Positions 36,164 through 45,878 of a stretch of 64,000 nucleotides of DNA are shown piece after piece. The DNA comes from Palsa-360 sp963719875 (GTDB lineage: Bacteria > Acidobacteriota > Terriglobia > Acidiferrales > UBA7541). The stretch is from contig CAVRDJ010000004.1 in NCBI GenBank assembly GCA_963719875.1, forward strand, positions 1,550,001 to 1,614,000. Direction: 5' to 3'. Within the stretch, counting starts at the first letter, position 1. Every line of letters starts with the position of its first letter. Position numbers and translations under genes: made by a program. The notes under the pieces are model-generated. The model worked only from the letters and a program-made list of their open reading frames with translations, made no database searches and was not told where the DNA came from.

Positions 36164-38086
36164 ATGAACAGCTTACAAAACATCTCGGCGGAGATCATAG
36201 TAGTCGGGGCTGGCTTGGCGGGTGTCACAGCTGCTGCGGTGCTTGCCCGACAGGGCCGCCGCGTAATCCTGGTGGACCCGAGACCAAGCTGTCTTCCGCT
36301 CTTCAGAGGCGAGAAGCTTGAGCCGAATCAGGCAGAGATGCTCGACAAGTTGGGTCTACTCGACCACTTGCTACCGCAAACCCGCAGAATCCGAGAAGTG
36401 TGGGGTGGCTATAATGGCCGCTGCTTTAAGATTTTCCCGCTCAAACAATACAGCATGTATTACAGCGACATGGTGAACGTGCTGAGGGCCCACAGCCCTA
36501 TTGGGGTCGAGCACAAGCTCGGACACGTCGAACACATCGCGAACGGCAATGAATTGCAGTGTGTGAGGCTCAGGAGTGGTGAAGAATTAACTTCGCGTCT
36601 GGTGGTACTCGCTAACGGCGTTTGCAACCACCTTCAGGACAGCCTGGGGCTTCACAAGGACGTGATCCAAAAGGACCAATCCATTGCATTTGGTTTCTCG
36701 ATTGCCCGTCGTGACTTGCGGCCTTTTCCTTTCGATGCGACTACCTACTACCCGACAACGTACACGGAGTACATCGATTATCTTGCCCTCTTTGTGATGC
36801 GCCAGGAGATGCGTGCTAACCTTTTCGTTTTTCGGACTGCGAGCGACCCGTGGGTGCGGCAGTTCGTCAAGCAACCAGACCAGATGCTAGAGAGGGCACT
36901 GCCCAAGTTGAGCCAACTGATTGGCGAGTATCGCGTTGTCACGAAAGTGGAAACGGGGCGCGTCGATCTCTACCGGATGCGTGGGGAGCTCCAACCGGGA
37001 ATCGTGTTGATTGGCGACGCCTACCAGGTTGCTTGCCCCTCAACCGGTATGGGCTTTACCAAGATCTTCATGGACGTGGACGTTCTCTCGCAGTGCGTGC
37101 CGGAATGGTTCGCTACACCCGGAATCGGTGTCGGCAAAATCGCAAGTTTCTACAATAACTCGCGAAAGCAAGCCACTGATGCCCGCGCCCTCGAGACGGC
37201 ATCCTTCGAAAGACACGTTGTCATGGACAGATCCATCCTCTGGCAATTTCACCGCCTGAAGATGCATCTTCCCAGGATGTTCGGAAGCGGGCACTTTCAC
37301 CACCTGAAGTTGCATCTTCCGAGTCGGAAGGAGGTGGTGCGCATGCGGCGAGGCATAATTAGCCGGATGCTGCGCCCCTTTCAACTCACAGCACGGCGAT
37401 TTTTGATACTGCCGGAGGATAAAGGTTATACGGGCGAACACAGCTGCTTGCACAATGCAGCAGCCTTTGTGGCGTGGAATCAAATAGAAGGCGACTACCT
37501 GGAGTTTGGCGTGTACCAGGGAGACTCATTTGCAGCAGCCTATCGAGCAATCCATAAAGAACGCGCGCGCCGATCTTCCTTCTTGGATAATTCACCGAGC
37601 CACGCGCGAGGGCTACAGACCCGCCTGCGCTGTTTCGCATTTGATTCCTTTTCGGGTCTCCCAGAAGGACCTGGACCACGGCACGCAGATTACACTCCGG
37701 GAGCTTATGCTTGCACGCAATCTAAGTTCACCAGGAACATCGTCAAACTCGGGGTCGACCTAAAAGACGTTGTGGTTGTTCCAGGCTTCTACGACAAGAC
37801 ACTCAACCGTCACACGAAAGAACAACACGAGCTTCGGCGTGCAGCGATCGTGATGATTGATTGCGACCTATTCGAGTCCACCGTGCCGGTTCTTGAGTTT
37901 GTGACGGACCTAGTGGATCAGGGAACGATTCTCATCTTTCATGATTGGTTCCGCTTCAGTGGAAGCCCTAAGTGCGGCGAACAGCGAGCCTGCCGAGAGT
38001 GGCTAGACCGCAATCCCCACTTGGAACTCGTGGAATTCTGGCGAGAAGGGCCTCAGTCTTTGAGCTTTCTGGTAAATCTAAGGTAA
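36164..38086 (+). CDS. FAD-dependent monooxygenase fused to TylF-type methyltransferase
   Basis: A 640-residue fusion. Residues about 8-400 are an FAD oxidoreductase of the UbiH/PHBH type: Rossmann motif IIVVGAGLAGVTAAAVLARQ (GxGxxG), VILVDPRP, and the second FAD-contact motif GIVLIGDAYQVACPSTG. Residues about 415-640 match TylF/MycF macrocin O-methyltransferases: GDYLEFGVYQGDSF (SAM motif I), FAFDSFSGLPEG, MIDCDLFES (metal/substrate Asp) and LIFHDWFRFSG. The linker carries a duplicated segment (FHRLKMHLP then FHHLKLHLP, about residues 362-384). A hydroxylase and an O-methyltransferase in one chain suggest sequential oxidation and methylation of a sugar or lipid carrier in polymer synthesis. 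The fusion is intact in frame; no stop separates the halves. Confidence 0.87.
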   Translation: MNSLQNISAEIIVVGAGLAGVTAAAVLARQGRRVILVDPRPSCLPLFRGEKLEPNQAEMLDKLGLLDHLLPQTRRIREVWGGYNGRCFKIFPLKQYSMYYSDMVNVLRAHSPIGVEHKLGHVEHIANGNELQCVRLRSGEELTSRLVVLANGVCNHLQDSLGLHKDVIQKDQSIAFGFSIARRDLRPFPFDATTYYPTTYTEYIDYLALFVMRQEMRANLFVFRTASDPWVRQFVKQPDQMLERALPKLSQLIGEYRVVTKVETGRVDLYRMRGELQPGIVLIGDAYQVACPSTGMGFTKIFMDVDVLSQCVPEWFATPGIGVGKIASFYNNSRKQATDARALETASFERHVVMDRSILWQFHRLKMHLPRMFGSGHFHHLKLHLPSRKEVVRMRRGIISRMLRPFQLTARRFLILPEDKGYTGEHSCLHNAAAFVAWNQIEGDYLEFGVYQGDSFAAAYRAIHKERARRSSFLDNSPSHARGLQTRLRCFAFDSFSGLPEGPGPRHADYTPGAYACTQSKFTRNIVKLGVDLKDVVVVPGFYDKTLNRHTKEQHELRRAAIVMIDCDLFESTVPVLEFVTDLVDQGTILIFHDWFRFSGSPKCGEQRACREWLDRNPHLELVEFWREGPQSLSFLVNLR

Positions 38087-38229
38087 GGCGACTTCATCAA
38101 ATAGTGACAAGCCTTCCGATGCGGCGCGATCGACTCATTGCCGCGCCAGCGCGGGTGCTTCGGACCAGTAAGGCCGAAGCGTGATGTACATGGATGATTG
38201 ACTGAGGGTGTGAGTCCGGTACAAAGCCA

Positions 38230-39570
38230 TTGATTCACACGTGGCCAAGGACAAGAATAGACGAAAACGTTTCCACTTTGCCTTCCGCCAGGGTCTTCCC
38301 GAATAACTGGATGCCGCGCAATCCGATGACTTTGAATCCAGTAATTTCCAATTCGGGCTCTTATGCTGGCAGCGGAGTGAAACCAAGCAAAAATCGCGAA
38401 CGCGTCTCACTTCAAGTCAAGAAGGTTTCCTCTTGGCAGGAATGGGAGACACTCTCACTAGACTGGGAGCAAATTCTTCGAGAAGCCCCTGGATGCACAA
38501 TCTTCTCAACTCCCGAGTGGTTGGGGGCGTGGTGGAAGGCATGCGGACAAGCAAAACAGTTAGTCGCACTTTCAATCTCAAATGCGGGTGGCGAAGTGAT
38601 CGGTTTGGCACCCCTGTACCTCGAAGGTTTAAAGGATCGACATCCCAACGGAGTCAGACGACTCCGTATGGTGGGGGATGGAACAGAAGACTCGGACAAT
38701 CTCGAACTCATTTTTCGTTCGGGGCATGAGGCCGCTTGTTCCGATGCATTATTGGCAAGGCTTAGCTCGGAGGTAGGGTGGGATGTTTGCGAGTTGAATA
38801 CACTGAATTCGGATTCGAACATTGCCCGAGCAATGCTTTTCTGCCTGAAAGAACGCGGGTGGCCTACCAAGCTTTGGAAACGCCCTAGCTCCGTCGTCCC
38901 CCTCCCAGATAATTGGGAGACCTATCTGCACCGACTGTCACTTGAACACGCCAGTGGCATTGAGCGCTACACACGAAGGTTGGGCCGTCATTATGCGGTT
39001 CGCATTTCCAAGTGCGCATTGGAAGAAGAACTACTACCTTCTTTGGAAATTCTTTTCGAGTTGCATCAGAGGCGTTGGCACTCACAAGGGCAACCAGGCT
39101 CCTTCGCCGGACAAGAGAGAAGAAAGTTTTATTATGAAATGAGCCGAGGCTTTCTTCGGCGTGGGTGGTTGGAGTTCTGGTTGCTGGAATTGGATGGGAA
39201 GCACGCCGCTGCGCAATTTGCCTTTCGCTACGGAAACACAGTGTATCAGCTTCAGGAAGGTCTGGATCCTCAGTATTATTCAGACCGGGCGGGCATCGTG
39301 CTAAGGGCTCATATTCTTAAGCAGCTGATCGCACAGGGTGTCCGTCAATATGACTTTTTGGGTGGCATCGATGCGCACAAACAATCCTGGGGTGCCCAAC
39401 CCGGCTCTTATATTGATATATGTTTCGCCAAGCCCCTCTCCCGCGGTTCCATTTACCTCCTACTGAGGCACGGGAATCGAATAGCAAAGGAATGGCTCCG
39501 GCCTCATATCCAGGACCCCATTTGGCGAGTGCTTTGGCAGTTCAGTTCCCGTGTGTTGGATCGGGCTTGA
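38230..39570 (+). CDS. CelD/BcsL-type GNAT acyltransferase
   Basis: A 446-residue protein of the CelD/BcsL family (GNAT_acetyltr_6): FSTPEWLGAWWKACG near residue 95, then WLLELDGKHAAAQFAFRYGN, YQLQEGLDPQYYSD and the C-terminal RQYDFLGGIDAHKQSWG. Such proteins acylate or aminoacylate sugars during cellulose and exopolysaccharide synthesis. The TTG start at 38230 has no ribosome-binding site; an ATG at 38311 or 38326 (MTLNPVISNSG) may be used instead. It is the second enzyme of the exopolysaccharide locus. Confidence 0.85.
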   Translation: MIHTWPRTRIDENVSTLPSARVFPNNWMPRNPMTLNPVISNSGSYAGSGVKPSKNRERVSLQVKKVSSWQEWETLSLDWEQILREAPGCTIFSTPEWLGAWWKACGQAKQLVALSISNAGGEVIGLAPLYLEGLKDRHPNGVRRLRMVGDGTEDSDNLELIFRSGHEAACSDALLARLSSEVGWDVCELNTLNSDSNIARAMLFCLKERGWPTKLWKRPSSVVPLPDNWETYLHRLSLEHASGIERYTRRLGRHYAVRISKCALEEELLPSLEILFELHQRRWHSQGQPGSFAGQERRKFYYEMSRGFLRRGWLEFWLLELDGKHAAAQFAFRYGNTVYQLQEGLDPQYYSDRAGIVLRAHILKQLIAQGVRQYDFLGGIDAHKQSWGAQPGSYIDICFAKPLSRGSIYLLLRHGNRIAKEWLRPHIQDPIWRVLWQFSSRVLDRA

Positions 39571-39815
39571 AAAACGTCGGGGCGTACTCTGCTCTCATGG
39601 CTCTGAATCCGAACATGGTCTATACCCGTTTATTTCATAACTCTTGGGCTACTTTTTGATTTCTGTTAGTCGAACTGTCGCTGAACGTCTCTGTTCGAGG
39701 GTCTACTTCCAGTTTGGAGTTGCTTGGACAATTTTTCTCGATTCGCGTCGAAGGATATCACGTCGAATTGGCCTGATCTTATCCAGAGCTGATTCAGCTG
39801 AGTCGGAGAAGGCCA

Positions 39816-41624
39816 ATGGAAGAAAGATTGAACTCGGGTGACACGTTCATGAAGGCTCGCAATTTGAATTCATTGTGTTTTTGTCGCATAGCGCGCTGCA
39901 TAGTCTTGTGCTGTGTGGGGCTGCTCATTGTTGTTTTCAGCGGCGGCACTCTCGTTCTGTCGCTTCACGCACAAAACGGCTCTATAAGCAGCCGGTCTAC
40001 GAACCTAGGTCAGGTAGCAGCGCAGGCCTCAGGGCCAAGAACCATGGCTACGAAAAACGGCGCGACGCAATCTCAGAAAACGAATTCCCCGAGCGCCACG
40101 ATTGAGCAAGTCCACATTAGCGGGAAAGACCAGCAGACCCTGGTTCTCGTGGATGGCACAGGTCACCTGACCTACGAGGTTTTCCGGCTGAATCAACCTG
40201 ACCGTTTGGTGCTCGATTTTTCTGGCGCGGTGGTACGCGCGCAACAGAAATTCCTCCCGAGTAGCTTTTATCCTGTACGCTTGGTCCGCATTGGCCAATT
40301 CAAGGCCAATGTGGCACGGGTAGTCATTGAAATCGAAGGGCAACTTCCTTATACCATCGCAGCGAGCGGGAACGCCGTTACGGTGGCTTTCAATCCAGTG
40401 GCAATTGCTGAACCTCGTGTGACAATCAAGAAGGATATATTCCCTATCGCTGCGGCGGTTCCACTGGAGCCCGTGCCTAGTGCCGCGCTACATAGTGAGG
40501 AGAATAGCCAGGAAGCGAAATCGCTTTCAGAATCGTCGATGGAACCTGCAATAGCTCGTCCTTCGCAATCGGGGGCTGAGTCGTCTACGGCAGCTGCTGC
40601 AGAGTGGCAAACTGTTCAAACGCAGACCCATCCGGCCACTCCTGGATTTTTCCTTCAATCGGGACAAAAGAGCTCTCCCGAACCGCTTGCTGTCGTCTAT
40701 TCTGCAGCCCAACACCCAGCTTTTATCGAAACGCAATCGGTATCTGGCTATGTCCTCGGTCCGGATGACGAAATTATGATTCGTGGAATAGAGGTCCCCG
40801 AGATTTCCGACAAGCCTGACAAGCCAGTCCTCATCGGCACGAACGGGAACCTTACACTGCCGCTCGTCGGACGTGTCAAGGCAGGCGGACTGACTGTCGA
40901 GCAACTCGAAGCGGAGTTAACCGCCCAATTCAAGCAGTTCATCCAAGACCCACAGATTTCGGTGATGGTGACCGAGTTTCGGAGTCAGCCGGTATCGGTC
41001 TTCGGTGCAGTCACGAAACCTGGTGTAGTCCAACTCAGAGGTCGGCAAACGCTCTATGAGGTCCTCTCCATGGCTGGCGGGCCGCGCGACACCGCGGGCT
41101 CCATCCTCACGGTAACGCGCCCTTGGCAGAGCGGCGAAATCCCACTACCCGGTGCGAGGGTCGATTCTACTGGGCAGTTCAGCAGCGTCGAATTGAACGT
41201 GCAGGAGATTCTAGAGGGAAAAAACCCTGCGGCGAACATTGAGATCAGACCGAATGACACCATTTCGGTCTCCGAGGCAAGCTCCAACATGATCTACGTC
41301 GTCGGCGACGTTCAGCACGCAGGCGCCTTCACACTGGGAGGACAACGGAATGTTTCCGTCCTCAGAGCGGTGTCATTGGCAGGCGGACTCGGGCGCACGG
41401 CCAAACCGGATAAGGCGAGGATCGTTCACGAGGTTTCCGGGGATCCGAAGCTCAGGGAGATCGCTGTAAACATTCGGCAGATACTCTCTGGAAAGGCGAA
41501 AAACGTCGAATTGGGGCCCGATGACGTCCTGGTTGTACCCACCAGCAGTCGCAAAGTTTTTACGACCGATTTTCTTCCGAACGCCTTCTCCTCCGTCGTG
41601 GGCGCTGCGATCTATCATTACTGA
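39816..41624 (+). CDS. AMIN-domain Wza-like polysaccharide export protein
   Basis: A 602-residue exported protein. GGAGAAGG lies just upstream of the ATG at 39816; a later ATG (39849) starts the signal peptide directly. After the signal sequence, residues about 85-190 form an AMIN domain (VDGTGHLTYEVFRLNQPDRL, VRIGQFKANVARVVIEIEG), which binds peptidoglycan. A Poly_export domain (about 305-395; GYVLGPDDEIMIRGIEVPE) and two SLBB domains (PVSVFGAVTKPGVVQL; MIYVVGDVQHAGAFTLGG) follow. Wza-type proteins build the outer-membrane exit channel for capsule or exopolysaccharide. The gene is separated from the Wzc-like gene by seven bases, the typical Wza-Wzc pair. Confidence 0.92.
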   Translation: MEERLNSGDTFMKARNLNSLCFCRIARCIVLCCVGLLIVVFSGGTLVLSLHAQNGSISSRSTNLGQVAAQASGPRTMATKNGATQSQKTNSPSATIEQVHISGKDQQTLVLVDGTGHLTYEVFRLNQPDRLVLDFSGAVVRAQQKFLPSSFYPVRLVRIGQFKANVARVVIEIEGQLPYTIAASGNAVTVAFNPVAIAEPRVTIKKDIFPIAAAVPLEPVPSAALHSEENSQEAKSLSESSMEPAIARPSQSGAESSTAAAAEWQTVQTQTHPATPGFFLQSGQKSSPEPLAVVYSAAQHPAFIETQSVSGYVLGPDDEIMIRGIEVPEISDKPDKPVLIGTNGNLTLPLVGRVKAGGLTVEQLEAELTAQFKQFIQDPQISVMVTEFRSQPVSVFGAVTKPGVVQLRGRQTLYEVLSMAGGPRDTAGSILTVTRPWQSGEIPLPGARVDSTGQFSSVELNVQEILEGKNPAANIEIRPNDTISVSEASSNMIYVVGDVQHAGAFTLGGQRNVSVLRAVSLAGGLGRTAKPDKARIVHEVSGDPKLREIAVNIRQILSGKAKNVELGPDDVLVVPTSSRKVFTTDFLPNAFSSVVGAAIYHY

Positions 41625-41631
41625 GGTTAAT

Positions 41632-43926
41632 ATGGAAAACCAACCACTGTTCGAAGATCCCAGCCAGGGCCCATGCACTCAGAAGGGCACCGGGACTAGC
41701 CTTCTGCCACTGCGGCGGAGGTACATGGATACGCCCTTTCCTGAAGTCTTCGAGGAGCCGGGCCCAGGCCAGGTGCCCGATTACTGGCAAATCCTGCGGC
41801 GTCGCAAAGGTACCTTGATTCTGATTATCGTCCTGGGCCTCCTGACCTCACTGCTGCTCACGATTCTGCAGACACCAGTCTACCAAGCTCGAGGATCCAT
41901 AGAGATCCAGAACCTTAATAAGAATTTCCTGAACACGCGTAACGTGAGCCCCACGTCAGACGACGGGGCCGCGGACGCGCCCGGATCCGATCTTCAGACG
42001 CAGGTCAAGATTCTCCAGAGCGAATCCTTACTCGATCGTGTGGCGGCAAAGCTGGATATTGGGAAAAAGCTGTTTCCAGAAGAGGGAAGTGGCCGCCTCG
42101 CGGCCTGGCGCAAAGCCTTGGGATTACCCGAGGGGAAGCAGGCATCGACCCGCGAAAAGACCCTGGCCCTCGTCGCTAACAACCTGAAAATCAGCATTGG
42201 AGTCAACACACGGATCGTGGAAATCCGCTACGACTCTACCGACCCGCAGGTTGCCGCCGACTTCGTCAACACCCTAACCACCGAGTTCGTTCAGCAGAAC
42301 CTCGAGTCCCACTGGAAAACCGCCCAGCAAACGGGCGAGTGGCTCACTCGCCAGATGGAAGATGTCCGGATCAAACTCGAAAAATCCGATGATGAGCTGC
42401 AGACCTATGCCAAGGCTTCTGGCTTGTTGTTTAGCTCTGAGAAAGACAACGTTGCCGAGGAGAAGCTTCGTCAGCTTCAGGAGGAGCTCTCCAAGGCTCA
42501 AGCGGATCGCGTTACCAGCCAATCGAAATACGAGCTCGTGTCCACAGCGTCTCCCGAGTCCCTCCCCGAAGTGCTCGATGATGCAACCCTCAAGGATTAC
42601 CAGGTCAAACTCACCGACCTTCGCCGCCAGCTTGCCGATATTTCATCTTCGCTGACCCCGGCCCACCCAGCAGTAAAAAAAGTTCAAGCTCAGGTAACAG
42701 CTCTAGAATCGGCCCTCGAAAAGGAACGCTCCAATGTCGTCCAGCGAATCCGGAACGAATTTGAGTCCGCCCAACGCCGCGAGCATCTGCTCGCTGCAAA
42801 CTACGCCTCCCAAGCCCGTCTGATGTCCGAGCAGGCAGCCGAGGTGACGCACTACAATATCCTCAAGCGCGAAGTGGACACGAACCGCCAGCTTTACGAC
42901 TCCATGCTTCAGAATGTCCAGCAAGCCGGTATGACCTCCGCCCTGGGCGCGAGTAATATCCGCGTAGTGGATTCTGCTGAACCGCCAACGCGTCCTTACA
43001 AACCGAGCGTCGTATTGAATTCGACGTTCGGCCTTCTTGCTGGAGCTTTCTTTGGTATTGCCTTCGTCGTTGTACAAGAACGTGCCAACCGAACCATCCG
43101 AGGCCCCGGTGACACCACGGTATACCTTGACGTGCCGGAGCTCGGCGCGATCCCCTCCGCAAAAGCAGTACGGGGCCAGCTCCCTTCTTACTACCAGACA
43201 GGGAAGGTCCTCGAAAGCACGAAGTCGGAGAACGGCAAGCCATTGCAAGTGGAACTGGTCACTTCGAATAGAAAACCGTCCCTCTTGGCAGACGCATTTC
43301 GTGCAACGCTCACGTCGATTCTGTACTCGGGGAAGAACGGCAACAGACCACGCATCATTGTGATCACCAGCACCAACCCTGGAGAGGGAAAAACAACAAT
43401 AGCCTGCAACTTGGCGCTAGCGTTGGCTGAGATCGGCCCGTCCGTCCTTATGCAATCCGTCCTGCTGATCGATGGCGATCTGCGCAAGCCGCGACTGCAT
43501 GAAATTTTCGGCGTGCCCAACCGCTGGGGCCTGGCCGACCTACTTGAGGGAAAGACACCGCCCAATGGCTGTGAGGGAATGATTTACAAGACGGGCTATA
43601 GAAACTTGAGTCTGTTACCCGCCGGGTCGTCGACTGTTAACGTCGGGGCTCTGCTTCATTCACCACGGACGTTCGCGTTCTTGAACCGCATGCGGGGGGA
43701 GTTCCATACGGTAATTATCGACACGCCCCCAATGCTGCATATGCCGGACGCGCGGATCCTCGGTCATTTTGCAGATGGCGTCGTTTTAGTGGTTCGTTCG
43801 GCTCAGACGATGAGGGACGCCGCGGTAGCCGTCAACCAGCGGCTAACGGACGACGGAACGCGGGTACTCGGGACGATTCTGAATCAATGGGACCCGCGGA
43901 AAACCAACCAATACAGCTACGGTTAA
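41632..43926 (+). CDS. Wzc-like polysaccharide copolymerase/BY-kinase
   Basis: A 764-residue inner-membrane protein from the ATG at 41632, just after the exporter stop. Order: Wzz domain with a first membrane helix (about 60-85), a long periplasmic coiled coil (about 210-430), a GNVR/second helix region (about 460-485; VVLNSTFGLLAGAFFGIAF), and a cytoplasmic BY-kinase domain with Walker A STNPGEGKTTIACNLA, Walker A' VLLIDGDLRKPRLHEIFG and Walker B VIIDTPPM. It controls chain length and export with Wza. The C-terminal tyrosine cluster is very short (NQYSYG, two Tyr), and a 15-bp direct duplication (TCCGTCC at 43441 and 43456) adds five residues just before Walker A'. Confidence 0.93.
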   Translation: MENQPLFEDPSQGPCTQKGTGTSLLPLRRRYMDTPFPEVFEEPGPGQVPDYWQILRRRKGTLILIIVLGLLTSLLLTILQTPVYQARGSIEIQNLNKNFLNTRNVSPTSDDGAADAPGSDLQTQVKILQSESLLDRVAAKLDIGKKLFPEEGSGRLAAWRKALGLPEGKQASTREKTLALVANNLKISIGVNTRIVEIRYDSTDPQVAADFVNTLTTEFVQQNLESHWKTAQQTGEWLTRQMEDVRIKLEKSDDELQTYAKASGLLFSSEKDNVAEEKLRQLQEELSKAQADRVTSQSKYELVSTASPESLPEVLDDATLKDYQVKLTDLRRQLADISSSLTPAHPAVKKVQAQVTALESALEKERSNVVQRIRNEFESAQRREHLLAANYASQARLMSEQAAEVTHYNILKREVDTNRQLYDSMLQNVQQAGMTSALGASNIRVVDSAEPPTRPYKPSVVLNSTFGLLAGAFFGIAFVVVQERANRTIRGPGDTTVYLDVPELGAIPSAKAVRGQLPSYYQTGKVLESTKSENGKPLQVELVTSNRKPSLLADAFRATLTSILYSGKNGNRPRIIVITSTNPGEGKTTIACNLALALAEIGPSVLMQSVLLIDGDLRKPRLHEIFGVPNRWGLADLLEGKTPPNGCEGMIYKTGYRNLSLLPAGSSTVNVGALLHSPRTFAFLNRMRGEFHTVIIDTPPMLHMPDARILGHFADGVVLVVRSAQTMRDAAVAVNQRLTDDGTRVLGTILNQWDPRKTNQYSYG

Positions 43927-43944
43927 GGAACTCGCTTTCGTCTG

Positions 43945-45759
43945 ATGCCATCACTTTACAGAGCGAACAATAACTCCCTGCAAGTCCTGGTAATTGCGCC
44001 GTCCAACATGCCACAGGGGGATGTTTCCGATTCTAGCTCCCTGAGTGCGGATGTCGAAAAGCCCTGGAGTGCAATCGCGCCCAATCTGTCGCCGCTTCCC
44101 AAAATATGGCGCAACACGTTACCCCTGATTCTGGGACTGTTTTTGTTCGCCGTGAACAATTTGGCGCCGATTGCCGCTTTCTCTCACCCTCAACTGGGAT
44201 ACGTTGCATCGCTAATGCCAAGAAATCAGGATAGCGCCCAATATCTAACTTGGATGCAAGCGTACAAGACCGCATGGACAATACCGGACTATAACGCACC
44301 ATGGGCAACCGAAGCAGCGCTGCACGTTCCATTGATGTGGATTCCAGCCAAGCTTTCGTTGCTTACCCAGACTCCCCCTATCTATGCTTATCTGGGATTG
44401 CAGGGTGGCTGCTACGTGCTTGGGGCTTATGCTCTAGCATTCTTGCTGCGAGTATTTGCAGTCGGTTTCGGACAATCGGTTTTGGCAGTTGCCCTCATGA
44501 TCTGCGCCGTACCGCTGAAATCGATTGCCCTGCTTCCGGCTCTCCTGCTCAAACCGAGGGCTTGGGCGCTGCTGCAAAGTGGCTACCAGGAGTTCCTCGG
44601 CGGTTCCGCCTCTGAGGGGCTGTTTCAGGGCGTTTCTTGCGGGGCATCCATCACCTTAGGCACGGCCGGTGCCCTCCTCTCCTTGGCGCTTTTGGGTCGC
44701 TATTTCCGCTCCGGCAAGAAATATGATCTCTGGGCGGCAAGTCTGGTAGTGGCCTTGTCGGGGTTCTTTCATCCATTCGAGTTCATTCCAGTTACAGCGG
44801 CAGCTCTGCTCACGCTTCTATGGACTAAAAGTAGCGGACAGTCTGTTCTTAATGATTTGTTGATCCTTGGTGTTCCGGCTTTTGCTGTCGTTCTCTTTTA
44901 CTTTCTACCAACGCTCGCACATCCCTGGTTGAAGGTCGTGACGGATCTAAACCGCTTTCATGGCGTCCATATCTGGGCCGGGGAAATCCTTGGATTTGGC
45001 CTGCCCGTTCTTTTCGGAGTGGCAATTGCCTTTTGGACGCCAAATGTTGGCACATCAGCGGACTGCCTTCTGTCTTGCTACGTTGTCATGGCTGTTGTCG
45101 CCTTCCATATGCCAATCCTCCCGTGGCCGCAGCATTTCAAAGACGGACTAGATTATGCGGCTGCGATTTTGGTAGTTCGGAAGTTGGATCAAGTGCCCAG
45201 TCTGATGAGGCTTTGGGCGACGAGAACCCAATGGCGCATTGTCCTTGTTCTCTTGTTGGTTGCAGGCGGCCTGGCACCGCACGTCTACTTTCGATATTTG
45301 ACCTACCGACTAGGAACGACGGCAACCGAAGCCGGCCAAAATACGGCAGTTGCCCCCCTGGACGAAGTGCGAGCGATTTCCTGGCTGCGCGCCCATGCAG
45401 CAAGCACACAACTCATCCTCGCACCGCTAGAAAATGCTCCTTGGATGGCAACTGTCCCTATGCACAGCTTCGCCTCTCATTGGATTTTCAGCCTTACGGA
45501 CGATCAGCAAACTCTTCTCGCCAATGCATTCTTTCAGGGCACTTTGTCGGATGCGGATTCTGACTCACTCCTGAAGTCCTACGGGATTCGTTATGTCCTG
45601 GTTCCGGTTGGCAGTCCGGCACTCCGATACGTCCGCAACGCAGAGTTTCGTTGGACCGGGCAAAAAATGGTGCTATACGAATTCCCTCAAAACGAAATGA
45701 GACCGTTTCCGAAGCTCCAGCAGGTATCATCGACCAACTACGTCTGGAACCCGAGTTGA
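43945..45759 (+). CDS. GT-C-like polytopic membrane protein
   Basis: A 604-residue protein with about 11-12 hydrophobic segments and a soluble C-terminal domain (about 470-600). An acidic motif after the first helix (MPRNQDSAQYLTWMQAY) fits the loop where GT-C-fold glycosyltransferases hold their catalytic Asp, so it may be a lipid-linked-sugar-dependent transferase, or an EPS-specific membrane protein of unknown role. It begins 18 bases after the kinase gene and reads in the same operon. No named family was recognised with certainty. Confidence 0.65.
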   Translation: MPSLYRANNNSLQVLVIAPSNMPQGDVSDSSSLSADVEKPWSAIAPNLSPLPKIWRNTLPLILGLFLFAVNNLAPIAAFSHPQLGYVASLMPRNQDSAQYLTWMQAYKTAWTIPDYNAPWATEAALHVPLMWIPAKLSLLTQTPPIYAYLGLQGGCYVLGAYALAFLLRVFAVGFGQSVLAVALMICAVPLKSIALLPALLLKPRAWALLQSGYQEFLGGSASEGLFQGVSCGASITLGTAGALLSLALLGRYFRSGKKYDLWAASLVVALSGFFHPFEFIPVTAAALLTLLWTKSSGQSVLNDLLILGVPAFAVVLFYFLPTLAHPWLKVVTDLNRFHGVHIWAGEILGFGLPVLFGVAIAFWTPNVGTSADCLLSCYVVMAVVAFHMPILPWPQHFKDGLDYAAAILVVRKLDQVPSLMRLWATRTQWRIVLVLLLVAGGLAPHVYFRYLTYRLGTTATEAGQNTAVAPLDEVRAISWLRAHAASTQLILAPLENAPWMATVPMHSFASHWIFSLTDDQQTLLANAFFQGTLSDADSDSLLKSYGIRYVLVPVGSPALRYVRNAEFRWTGQKMVLYEFPQNEMRPFPKLQQVSSTNYVWNPS

Positions 45760-45878
45760 CGACGCCATTGAGCTACTCGCACTGCAACACGAGCGACTGG
45801 CCAATATACAAGAAATAGATTGCGCAGCGTTTCTCGCGTCCTATCCTCTAAACTCATGAAGTCGAGGGTCAACTTCCA

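Noticed and set aside
35713..36228. 171-codon minus-strand frame
   Set aside because: It overlaps the ends of two well supported plus-strand genes and shows no known domain.
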